Positions 1 to 5,628 of a stretch of 5,628 nt of DNA are shown piece by piece. The notes under the pieces were generated by a model. It had not been told where the DNA came from and made no database searches. It saw only the letters and a list, made by a program, of their open reading frames with translations. The first letter of the stretch is position 1, and each line of letters opens with the position of its first letter. Position numbers and translations under genes: made by a program. Source of the DNA: Planctomycetota bacterium (GTDB lineage Bacteria > Planctomycetota > Planctomycetia > Pirellulales > UBA1268); contig JAQBZA010000230.1 in assembly GCA_027622795.1 (NCBI GenBank), positions 1 to 5,628 on the forward strand, written 5' to 3'.

Positions 1-973
1 AGACGGCGCAGATGGCGGCGAGGTACGGGGGGGGGACCGGGCCCCCGAAGATGAAGGTGCTCGACCGGATCTTGAGCACGGTCTTCAAGTCGGGCGTGCA
101 GGTGACAAACCCGCCGAGGCAGGAGAAGGCTTTGGAGAGCGAGCCCACCATCAACACATTGTCGAGCGTGCCCAGGGCAGCGGCGGCGGCCCCCCTGCCC
201 CGTGGCCCGACCACGCCGGTGCCATGGGCATCGTCGACATAGAGCGTGCCGCCAAGGCTGCGGACAACCGTATCGAGTTCGGCCAGCGGCGGCGTCTTGC
301 CCGACATGCTGTAGACGCCATCGATGGCCATCACCGCGCCCGGTGAAGCGGTGCGCTGCATGATGTCGGCGACGGCATGGGGCGAGGCCGCCGCGACCTG
401 CTCCAGCCGCGCTCCACCCGCCGCGGCGAGCCGGGCGCCCTGATGCACACTGTCGTGTGACTCCCGATCGACGATGAGCAGGTCGCCAGCCCCGGTGATC
501 GCAGGGAGCACGCCCATGTTGGTGAGCGTGACACTCGGAAAGATGAAGGTATCGGCCACGCCGAGCCACTGGGCGAGCTTTGCCTCGGCCTCGTCGGTGA
601 GCACGGGGCTCGAGAACGCCCGCGAGGCACCGTTATGGGAGCCCCACTGGGGCAGCGCATCGCGGATTGCCTCGTGGACCCGGGGGTGTCGGTCGAGGCC
701 GAGAAAACTGTCGGAGCCAAAGTTCCAAAACCGGTGGCCTTCGTAGGTGGCCCGGCGGTCGTCGGTCATGTCCTCGAGGCCAAGATCCTTGAGGTGAAGG
801 CCGTCGTTGGCGGCGAGGAACGAGAGCGCCAGCCGCGTCACCTTGTGATTGGAAAGCCGCTCGGTGAGCGGCTCGAGGCCGGCAATCGGTGCGCCAGAGG
901 CCGGAGTGGCCCGGCGGCGGCCCGTCAGTCGGGCCATGAGAGCGCGAACGGAAAGTTGTCCTCGAGTGGGCAT
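1..973 (-). CDS. PLP-dependent alpha-oxoamine synthase-like enzyme (AONS/KBL fold), C-terminus off window
   Basis: The frame is open from an ATG at 973 to the window edge, giving 324 residues of a family that is usually about 400. The family (8-amino-7-oxononanoate synthase, 2-amino-3-ketobutyrate CoA ligase, serine palmitoyltransferase, CAI-1 synthase) condenses an amino acid with an acyl-CoA in the cytoplasm. Visible landmarks are GSHNGASR (111-118), His173 in SHDSVHQG as the PLP-stacking His, DGVYSM (218-223), DDAHGTG (247-253) with Asp247 and His250, and the Schiff-base lysine K281 in SLSKAFSCLGG. An AAGGAA sequence lies 10 nt before the ATG and supports this start. The usual FSSGxxAN loop reads FPSVTLTN (145-152), and the conserved His before the ELE-type helix is missing, so this is not an ordinary BioF or Kbl. 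The substrate cannot be named. It is transcribed divergently from the kinase. Fold assignment is firm; function is open. Confidence 0.9.
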   Translation of the reverse strand, partial: MPTRGQLSVRALMARLTGRRRATPASGAPIAGLEPLTERLSNHKVTRLALSFLAANDGLHLKDLGLEDMTDDRRATYEGHRFWNFGSDSFLGLDRHPRVHEAIRDALPQWGSHNGASRAFSSPVLTDEAEAKLAQWLGVADTFIFPSVTLTNMGVLPAITGAGDLLIVDRESHDSVHQGARLAAAGGARLEQVAAASPHAVADIMQRTASPGAVMAIDGVYSMSGKTPPLAELDTVVRSLGGTLYVDDAHGTGVVGPRGRGAAAAALGTLDNVLMVGSLSKAFSCLGGFVTCTPDLKTVLKIRSSTFIFGGPVPPPYLAAICAV

Positions 974-1161
974 GCGCCGTGGCTTCCTTGTCAGGCGTGG
1001 GGGATGTCCTGTCGGCCCCGCGGGAAACGTAGCAGATCGATCATTTTTTTGACCACACCACCCGGCGGCGCGGCGCGGCGATTGGGGTGCCGCTCGACAT
1101 GGCTGGCGGGATACACTTCGGGGGAACGGCATGCCCCTGCCCACATTTTCTCCGATCGTCT

Positions 1162-1165
1162 GGAG
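1162..1165 (+). promoter_or_regulatory. Shine-Dalgarno GGAG that sets the kinase start
   Basis: GGAG lies 6 nt before the ATG at 1172. It favours this start over in-frame upstream starts at 635 and 1004, whose extensions read as low-complexity Arg/Gly-rich protein antisense to or just outside the oxoamine synthase gene. Confidence 0.6.
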
Positions 1166-1171
1166 CCAACG

Positions 1172-2146
1172 ATGCCGCAGCCCGGCGACGGCCAAGGGCC
1201 GATTTTTCTTACCGCCACCGACTATGACCTCCCCAAAACCTTGCCGGAGGGGATCGCGAAGTACGCCAACTTCCGCCCCATGGCCACGGGGGGCACGGGC
1301 GTCCTCCGCACCTGTTTCGACCAGCTCACCGGCCGGACTGTCGTGATGAAGACACTGCTGCGGCAGTATCTCCTTGATGAGAAGGAAAACCGCCGACTCC
1401 TCCGTGAGGCCCGGGTGACGGCCCAGCTTCAGCACCCCAACACGGTGCCGGTCTACGAGATCGGCCGCGATCCTGTGCAGGGGCTCTACTTCACGATGAA
1501 GCGAGTCTCCGGCGAGAACTTGTTTGAGATCCTCAAGCGGGTCGCCACCAAGGTGCCGGAAACGGTGGCGGAGTTTCCACTGCGGCGGCGGGTCGACATC
1601 GTCGCCTCCGCGGGGCTCGCCCTCATGTATGCCCATGCCCGAGGTGTCATCCATCGTGATGTGAAGCCCGAAAATATCTGGGTCGGCAACTTCGGGGAGG
1701 TGATCCTACTCGACTGGGGCGTGGCCAAGGTGTGGGGCCAGCCCGACGATGCGCCGCTCTCCCCCCTGCTCGCCGCCCAGCAGGATCATCCGCAGGCGAT
1801 CACCATGGCGGGTGACCGGCCGGGCACGCCGCTCTACATGTCGCCCGAGCAGATCAACGTCAACCGGGCCGCCGTCGATGAGCGGACCGACATCTTCAGC
1901 ACCGGCGTGGTGCTCTACGAGACGACGGCTTTGCGGGAGCCGTTTCGCGGGCGGGTCATCCAGGAGACGTTTGAAAATATTCTCCACGACACGCCGCCGC
2001 CCCCGTCAGCCCTCCGGAAGGAAGAAAAAATCCCGCCGGCGCTCGATGCGGTGATCATGAAGGCGATCGAAAAGAATCCGTCAGATCGGTTTCAGACGAT
2101 GCGGCAGATGCTCGACGCCTTGCGGGCCGTCGAGTTGCCGGAGTGA
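1172..2146 (+). CDS. Hanks-type Ser/Thr protein kinase, catalytic domain only
   Basis: This 324-residue cytoplasmic kinase transfers ATP phosphate to Ser/Thr of unknown targets. Subdomain I is ATGGTG (38-43), with Ala in place of the first glycine of the usual GxGGxG. The ATP-anchoring lysine is K60 in VVMKTL and the alpha-C glutamate is probably E79. The catalytic loop is HRDVKPEN (161-168) with Asp163. The metal-binding motif is DWG (181-183) instead of DFG, a variant common in planctomycete and myxobacterial kinases. The activation segment is long (about 184-217) and ends in GTPLYMSPEQ (218-227). Asp240 and Arg306 fit the conserved F-helix Asp and the late Arg. No membrane segment, PASTA, WD40 or TPR region follows; the protein ends about 18 residues after Arg306. 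It diverges from the oxoamine synthase and converges on glnII. No clear promoter was found in 974-1171. Confidence 0.92.
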   Translation: MPQPGDGQGPIFLTATDYDLPKTLPEGIAKYANFRPMATGGTGVLRTCFDQLTGRTVVMKTLLRQYLLDEKENRRLLREARVTAQLQHPNTVPVYEIGRDPVQGLYFTMKRVSGENLFEILKRVATKVPETVAEFPLRRRVDIVASAGLALMYAHARGVIHRDVKPENIWVGNFGEVILLDWGVAKVWGQPDDAPLSPLLAAQQDHPQAITMAGDRPGTPLYMSPEQINVNRAAVDERTDIFSTGVVLYETTALREPFRGRVIQETFENILHDTPPPPSALRKEEKIPPALDAVIMKAIEKNPSDRFQTMRQMLDALRAVELPE

Positions 2147-2170
2147 CGTCGCGAGTACCTCCTGAACGGA

Positions 2171-2206
2171 AAAAGCCCCCTGCGGCGGGTGCCACGGGGG
2201 GCTTTT
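2171..2206. terminator. Bidirectional intrinsic terminator between kinase and glnII
   Basis: AAAAGCCCCC (2171-2180) pairs perfectly with GGGGGCTTTT (2197-2206) around a 16-nt loop. On the plus strand the stem ends in a T-rich tail (CTTTTCGTTT). On the minus strand it ends in CTTTTTCCG. It starts 24 nt after the kinase stop and 27 nt beyond the glnII stop, so it can serve both convergent genes. Confidence 0.85.
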
Positions 2207-2233
2207 CGTTTCCGACCCTGGAGGGGGTAGTGG

Positions 2234-3262
2234 TTAGACGCCGGCCGTCGCCACGGCTTCCTTGACCGTCTTGATGATCGCGGCGGCGACCTTGTAGGGA
2301 TCGGCATTCGACGCCGGGCGACGATCTTCGAGGCGGCCCTTCCAGCCGTTCTCAATCGTGCCGACGGGGATGCGGATCGACGCGCCACGGTCCGAGACAC
2401 CGTAGCTGAACTGGTCGATCGAGGCCGTCTCGTGCTTGCCAGTGAGCCGCTGGTCATTGTCAGCGCCGTAGACGCTGATGTGCCGATCGATCACACCGCC
2501 AAACCCTTCGCAGATCCGCGTGAACACTTCCTTGTCGCCGCAGGTCCGCATCAGCTCGTTGGAGAAGTTGGCGTGCATGCCGGAACCATTCCAGTCGAGC
2601 TTGCCGAGCGGCTTGGGATGCCACTCGATCGCATAGCCATACTTCTCGCCGATTCGCTCAAGCAGGTAGCGGGACACCCAGATCTCGTCACCAGCCCGCT
2701 TGGCCCCCTTGGAGAAGACCTGGAATTCCCACTGCCCCGCAGCAACCTCGGCATTAATGCCTTCCACGTTGATGCCGGCATCAAGGCAGGCATCGAGGTG
2801 CTCTTCAACACAGGCCCGGCCGTGCGAATTCTCAGCGCCGACCGAGCAGTAATAGGGACCCTGCGGGGCCGGATAGCCGCCGGCGGGGAAGCCGGGGGGA
2901 TTATTGTTTTTTGTGCACCACAGGAAATATTCCTGCTCGAAGCCAAACCAGAAATCATCGTCGTCATCGTCGATGAGCGCCCGTCCGTTGCTCACGTGGG
3001 GCGTGCCGTCGGCATTGAGCACCTCGGTCATCACGAGATAGGCATTCTTGCGGCCTGGATCGGGAAAAATCGCAACCGGCTTGAGAAGACAGTCGGAATC
3101 ACCGCCTGTCGCCTGCTCGGTGCTGCTGCCGTCGAATGACCACATCGGGCACTCTTCCAGCGAACCACCGAAATTGGAGCGAATCTGCGTCTTCGACCGC
3201 AGGCTTTGGGTGGGCTTGTAACCGTCGAGCCAGATGTACTCGAGTTTGGCTTTCGTACTCAT
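2234..3262 (-). CDS. glnII: Glutamine synthetase type II (GSII, eukaryotic-type)
   Basis: The 342-residue product makes glutamine from glutamate, ammonia and ATP in the cytoplasm. The length fits GSII (about 340-370) and is far shorter than GlnA (about 470). The N-terminal beta-grasp domain begins EYIWLDG (8-14) and carries FDGSSTEQA (43-51). The catalytic domain has the metal-ligand segment FGFEQEY (106-112), NAEVAAGQWEF (170-180), DWNGSGMH (223-230), RGASIRIP (292-299) and EDRRPASN (312-319), all intact. A run of six aspartates (98-103) just before the FGFEQEY motif is unusual. The start at 3262 is chosen because MSTKAKLEYIWLDG matches the family N-terminus and a strong SD precedes it; an in-frame TTG at 3304 would add 14 unlikely residues. 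Unlike GlnA, GSII enzymes lack the adenylylation-tyrosine loop, so control is expected mainly through transcription, consistent with the sigma-54 promoter upstream. Confidence 0.97.
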   Translation of the reverse strand: MSTKAKLEYIWLDGYKPTQSLRSKTQIRSNFGGSLEECPMWSFDGSSTEQATGGDSDCLLKPVAIFPDPGRKNAYLVMTEVLNADGTPHVSNGRALIDDDDDDFWFGFEQEYFLWCTKNNNPPGFPAGGYPAPQGPYYCSVGAENSHGRACVEEHLDACLDAGINVEGINAEVAAGQWEFQVFSKGAKRAGDEIWVSRYLLERIGEKYGYAIEWHPKPLGKLDWNGSGMHANFSNELMRTCGDKEVFTRICEGFGGVIDRHISVYGADNDQRLTGKHETASIDQFSYGVSDRGASIRIPVGTIENGWKGRLEDRRPASNADPYKVAAAIIKTVKEAVATAGV

Positions 3263-3273
3263 GACTGAAGCTG

Positions 3274-3280
3274 TCCTTCC
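3274..3280 (-). promoter_or_regulatory. Shine-Dalgarno of glnII (GGAAGGA)
   Basis: GGAAGGA on the minus strand sits 11 nt before the ATG at 3262. The spacing is slightly long but the match is strong, and it supports 3262 over the TTG at 3304. Confidence 0.65.
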
Positions 3281-3408
3281 ATTGAGAAGAGAAAAGAAAC
3301 GCAACGGGCCTAGGGACCATCAGGACGCCACGACTTCGACCTACCGCGTCAACTGCGGAGGCAGACAACACGGGCAGCCGCCTTATCGGAGTCTTCAGGG
3401 CTTCAGGC

Positions 3409-3421
3409 GTTTTAACAAAAC
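3409..3421. repeat. Small AT-rich palindrome at the predicted glnII transcription start
   Basis: GTTTT-AAC-AAAAC is a perfect 5-bp inverted repeat immediately downstream of the sigma-54 -12 element. It covers the predicted start site near 3411. It may simply be the easily melted start region or a repressor site. Its function is unknown. The rest of the presumed 149-nt leader (3263-3411) shows only a short CTTCAGG direct repeat at 3393-3407; I see no known riboswitch in it. Confidence 0.35.
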
Positions 3422-3437
3422 TGCAAACGGCATGCCA
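3422..3437 (-). promoter_or_regulatory. Sigma-54 (RpoN) -24/-12 promoter for glnII
   Basis: The minus strand reads TGGCATGCCGTTTGCA. Against the known consensus TGGCACG-N4-TTGCW this matches 11 of 12 defined positions, and the invariant GG and GC are exactly 10 nt apart. It points at glnII, with transcription predicted to start near 3411 and a leader of about 149 nt. Sigma-54 control of glutamine synthetase genes is well known in other bacteria, which fits the context. It is the best-matching promoter in the gene-free stretch 3263-3591. Confidence 0.75.
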
Positions 3438-3525
3438 CTTGCCGCATCATTTGGTGATGGTTGCGGTTTCTTGGGAAAAGCCGAGAGCAAGCTGCGGCAA
3501 TGCCCGACAAGAAAAGAATCGATCG

Positions 3526-3572
3526 CCCGAAAACTCGGCATGGTGCGGTCTTGGCTGCCCGGAAAATCGGCA
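3526..3572. promoter_or_regulatory. Pair of CCG-N6-CGG palindromes, candidate activator sites for glnII
   Basis: Two 15-bp near-repeats occur, CCCGAAAACTCGGCA (3526-3540) and CCCGGAAAATCGGCA (3558-3572). Each contains a CCG-N6-CGG dyad with an A-rich centre. The dyad centres are 32 bp apart, about three helical turns, so two dimers would bind the same face of the DNA. They lie about 115-160 bp upstream of the predicted sigma-54 start, the usual place for an enhancer-binding activator. They do not closely match the enterobacterial NtrC site, so the binding protein is not identified. The sites are read directly from sequence; the role is inferred. Confidence 0.45.
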
Positions 3573-3591
3573 CCCGGAAAGACGCGTTTAC

Positions 3592-3981
3592 TCAGTCGGT
3601 GTGGCGGCAGGAATAGTCGCCGCTGGCGATGACGGTGGCTGCTGCCAGCGAACGCTCGTAGAAGTATGCCCATGCTGCGACGGCTGAGCCGTCGGGACGC
3701 GTCGCGATGGTCGGCTCTCGTCGGTAGAGCGGGTCATCGCCCCCGCACTCCTCGTAGATGTCGAGCGTTGCGAGTTGCCGTTGGTCGGGAATAACCAGAT
3801 CCCCGTGGACGATCCCCGGCCCCGTGACGAGCGCCGGATACGGGCCGAGGTCGTAAAGCAGGCCGGGCACCGTTGCCGGCCCCGCGACCGCGAGCGTGGC
3901 TATCAGTCGTCGCTGCTCGGCTCCGGCCAGACAGGGGCGGAGCGTGCCGTAGACGAAGAGATAATGAATTGCGGGCTCCAT
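3592..3981 (-). CDS. Gamma-glutamylcyclotransferase-like (GGCT/AIG2 fold) protein
   Basis: This 129-residue cytoplasmic protein has the compact GGCT-like fold. Members cyclise gamma-glutamyl-amine or gamma-glutamyl-amino-acid conjugates, releasing 5-oxoproline and the partner. The substrate-binding signature is VYGTLRPCL (10-18). LDIYEE (73-78) holds the expected catalytic glutamate, most likely Glu77. LYRRE (85-89) and the closing WAYFYERS (104-111) are also typical, and the length is normal. The start at 3981 gives the family N-terminus directly before the first strand, but no Shine-Dalgarno precedes it; a TATACT box lies 7 nt upstream, so it may be leaderless. It follows the peroxidase gene by 36 nt on the same strand and precedes the glnII control region. 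A gamma-glutamyl substrate would suit the glnII neighbour, but the exact substrate cannot be told. Confidence 0.88.
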   Translation of the reverse strand: MEPAIHYLFVYGTLRPCLAGAEQRRLIATLAVAGPATVPGLLYDLGPYPALVTGPGIVHGDLVIPDQRQLATLDIYEECGGDDPLYRREPTIATRPDGSAVAAWAYFYERSLAAATVIASGDYSCRHTD

Positions 3982-3988
3982 GTCCGCG

Positions 3989-3994
3989 AGTATA
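3989..3994 (-). promoter_or_regulatory. Candidate -10 box (TATACT) for a leaderless transcript
   Basis: TATACT on the minus strand differs from TATAAT at one position and ends 7 nt before the cyclotransferase ATG, so transcription would begin at or next to that ATG. No good -35 hexamer is present about 17 nt upstream (CAAGGC), so support is modest. Confidence 0.35.
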
Positions 3995-4017
3995 GCCGCA
4001 TGATTTCTGCCGCCTTG

Positions 4018-5370
4018 CTATTCGGGCAGGCGGCCGGTTTCGACCTCGGGCAAGGGCCCCCTACAGGCCCGTAGGAAGGCGACAAGATCCTGTTTGTCTT
4101 GGTCGGAGAGCGACACGTTGCCGACCCACGCGTAGCGATAGTCGAGATTCCGATTAGCTTGTCCGGCGTGGGCATACCAATCGACGACATCCTCGAGCGT
4201 GGCGAGACTGCCGTCGTGCATGTAGGGAGCGGTGTGCACCGCGTTGCGAATCGTGGGCGTCTTGAAGGCTCCCCAATCCTCACCGCGGCCGGTGACGCGG
4301 AAGCGGCCCAGATCGGGATCGGCCGCCGTGAGGCCGATCCCGATGTTGTGAAACTGTTCGTCGGTGAAGTTGACACCGTTGTGACAGGCGGAGCACCAGG
4401 CCCCGTTGCCGAAAAAGAGCTGCTCACCGCGGAGGGCGGCCGGCGAAAGTGGATCAGCCTCAGCGGCCCGGCGGGCGGCAGCATGCCGGGCGGCCAGCCC
4501 GGGATCACTCGCCAGAAGCTCGTTGTCGAGCCGTTCGTACGACCGCTAGAGCACCGCATGATCGTAGGGCGAATGACCCGTCACGAGGCAGTGGACGAAG
4601 GCGCCGATTGCATCCCCGATCGCGTGCCAAGAAACGCCCCCGTAGAGGCGGTCAAACTGGAGCCGGTACCCATCGATCTGCTCGAGCTTTGCCGCCAGCC
4701 GCGCGGGATCGGCGGCCATTTCCGTCGGATCGGCGAGGGCATGGAGCAACGCATCCTCAACCGACGTCACTCGGCCGTCCCAGAGCTGCTTGTCGTCGCC
4801 GATGGCCAACATGATCCGGTTCATGAGCGTGGGCGGGTTGCGGGTGCCGACCTGCCCGCCAACGCCGGTGGCGAAACGTGTGCTGACCGTGTAGCCGTGA
4901 TCTGGCTCGTGGCAAGATGCGCAGCTCACCGAGTTGTCGGCTGACAGCCGCGGATCAAAAAACAGTTGGCGGCCCAGTTCGATCCGTCCACGGGTGAGCG
5001 GATTTCCAGAGAGATCCTTCACCTGCCCGGCACCCGGCGTGAGCCATTGCGGCAGTTCGACGTCGAGCGGTGCCAGGGTGGCCGGATTGCCGAGCCATGT
5101 TTCGATCTCATCCGCAGAGAGCGGCCCCGTGCCCGGGATGCCGGAGAGAAGATCGGCGGCGCCGAACACGGCGCTGCTTTGGGTGGTCGCAACCGGTGAC
5201 GCATCGGCGGGCTCTGCCTGCGCTGCCTGGGCCACAGGTGCCGATGTGGATCGCTTCGCGCAGCCGGTCATGAATGAAGCCACGGTGACCACCGCGATAC
5301 TGGCGGCGACCGCATGCAACCAGACCACGGAGGCATGCTTGTACGTCAAGCGAAGCGTGAGGATTGGCAT
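4018..5370 (-). pseudogene. Di-heme cytochrome c peroxidase/MauG-family lipoprotein interrupted by an in-frame amber codon
   Basis: Ignoring one TAG at 4546-4548, the frame encodes 450 positions and is otherwise unbroken. The family reduces peroxide or oxidises partners in the periplasm using two c-type hemes. Residues 15-33 are a hydrophobic signal, followed by the lipobox-like MTGC with Cys37 as lipid-attachment site. Domain 1 has LFFDPRLS (136-143), the heme motif CASCH (150-154), WDGR (197-200) and DPTEMA (214-219). The amber codon is position 275, in the linker after SPYDHAVL. Domain 2 has LFF (318-320), the second heme motif CSACH (326-330), and TPTIRN plus TAPYMHDGS (379-387) with the probable axial Met384. 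The start at 5370 has AGGGAG 8 nt upstream. The gene itself ends in TAG, so general amber reassignment is unlikely. As it stands the product is a 274-residue mono-heme fragment. A nonsense mutation or a single-base sequence error are the leading explanations. Confidence 0.85.
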
Positions 5371-5378
5371 GGAAACCG

Positions 5379-5384
5379 CTCCCT
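5379..5384 (-). promoter_or_regulatory. Shine-Dalgarno AGGGAG of the peroxidase gene
   Basis: AGGGAG on the minus strand is 8 nt before the ATG at 5370. It selects this start, which gives a proper lipoprotein signal, over the in-frame TTG at 5490, which would place 40 charged residues before it. Confidence 0.65.
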
Positions 5385-5498
5385 GATGTGGGGCCGCGGC
5401 CTTTCCCTGCCGGAATACGACGCTGCGTAAGCAGTGACCTCGTTCGCGATGCCACCGGGAAACTGTTTGCTGCGCGCTGCCGCGTGGCAAGCGAGCGG

Positions 5499-5513
5499 CG
5501 GCGTGCTACGCCG
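5499..5513. repeat. Short GC hairpin in the gap upstream of the peroxidase
   Basis: CGGCGT and ACGCCG form a perfect 6-bp stem with a 3-nt loop. It falls between the possible upstream gene end (5557) and the peroxidase start. No T-run follows on either strand, so it is not a classic intrinsic terminator. The remainder of 5371-5556 shows no recognisable promoter. Confidence 0.3.
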
Positions 5514-5556
5514 GCAGGTCGAAAGGCTCGGCGGACACTCGGCCTGGCTTGCTTGC

Positions 5557-5628
5557 TCAGAGTGCCCGGCGATGCTTGCGACGCTGCCGGCCGGCCGCCG
5601 GAGCGGCGGCGGTGGCAACTGGGGCCTG
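5557..5628 (-). CDS. Possible C-terminal end of an unidentified upstream gene
   Basis: The minus strand is open from the window edge to a TGA at 5557-5559, giving 23 residues. They start Ala/Pro-rich (QAPVATAAAPAAG) and end basic (RQRRKHRRAL), a composition common at disordered protein tails. Codons favour G or C in the third position, like the neighbouring genes. It would be co-directional with the peroxidase, 186 nt away. It is too short to identify, and a chance open frame in GC-rich DNA is a real alternative. Confidence 0.3.
   Translation of the reverse strand, partial: QAPVATAAAPAAGRQRRKHRRAL

Noticed and set aside
1049..1054. TTGACC as the -35 of a kinase promoter
   Set aside because: The DNA at the matching -10 position is pure GC (GGCGCG-like), so no promoter can be supported in 974-1171.
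635..1171. Long N-terminal extension of the kinase frame back to an ATG at 635
   Set aside because: Positions 635-973 are antisense to the well-supported oxoamine synthase gene. The extension has no domain signal, and the ATG at 1172 has its own GGAG.
2432..3139. 235-codon plus-strand open frame
   Set aside because: It lies wholly antisense within glnII. It is explained by the codon bias of the real gene and shows no family motif.
3348..3353. TTGACG on the minus strand as a -35 box for glnII
   Set aside because: No acceptable -10 hexamer follows at 16-18 nt, while the sigma-54 element upstream is far stronger.
3445..3459. CATCA-TTTGG-TGATG inverted repeat as an IHF or terminator site
   Set aside because: It does not fit the IHF consensus well. 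The stem is only 5 bp and has no T-tract, so it was not given a function.
4546..4548. Amber codon recoded as pyrrolysine or a reassigned genetic code
   Set aside because: The same gene terminates with TAG, no pyrrolysine machinery is visible, and other genes use normal stops. Local readthrough stays possible but has no positive evidence.
3903..4559. 218-codon minus-strand open frame spanning the amber site
   Set aside because: It is in a different frame from both peroxidase halves and is Arg/Ser/Pro-rich with no motif. The second heme motif appears only in the frame that continues straight through the TAG.
4099..4944. 281-codon plus-strand open frame
   Set aside because: It lies antisense over the peroxidase, whose heme and axial-ligand motifs prove the minus strand is coding.
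5572..5628. Plus-strand ATG with an open frame to the right edge
   Set aside because: It has only 19 codons, no Shine-Dalgarno, a low-complexity Gly/Arg product, and conflicts with the minus-strand tail that is slightly better supported.

Overview
This GC-rich window looks like chromosomal DNA from a bacterium, most likely a planctomycete. That placement is inferred from the combination of a cytoplasmic Hanks-type kinase with a DWG metal-binding motif, a eukaryotic-type (GSII) glutamine synthetase and a di-heme cytochrome c peroxidase lipoprotein. No single diagnostic marker is present. No tRNA, rRNA, CRISPR array or insertion sequence was seen.

Layout from left to right. A PLP-dependent alpha-oxoamine synthase-like gene runs leftward off the window (1-973, minus). 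Diverging from it across a 198-nt gap is a single-domain Ser/Thr protein kinase (1172-2146, plus). The kinase converges on glnII (2234-3262, minus), with a good bidirectional terminator between them (2171-2206). Upstream of glnII lies a 329-nt gene-free stretch (3263-3591) that carries a near-consensus sigma-54 promoter and, farther upstream, two matched CCG-N6-CGG palindromes spaced by about three helical turns. Next come a gamma-glutamylcyclotransferase-like protein (3592-3981, minus) and, 36 nt upstream of it, a di-heme cytochrome c peroxidase lipoprotein (4018-5370, minus). The peroxidase reading frame is interrupted by one in-frame amber codon between its two heme domains. The right edge may hold the last 23 codons of another minus-strand gene (5557-5628).

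The clearest biological theme is nitrogen and gamma-glutamyl metabolism. GlnII assimilates ammonia, and its control region has the layout expected for sigma-54 plus an enhancer-binding activator. The gene just upstream encodes a gamma-glutamyl-type cyclotransferase fold. Nothing in the sequence ties the kinase, the oxoamine synthase or the peroxidase to this theme beyond proximity. The two observations most worth following up are the amber-interrupted peroxidase and the glnII regulatory region. I did not find a convincing wholly new system.
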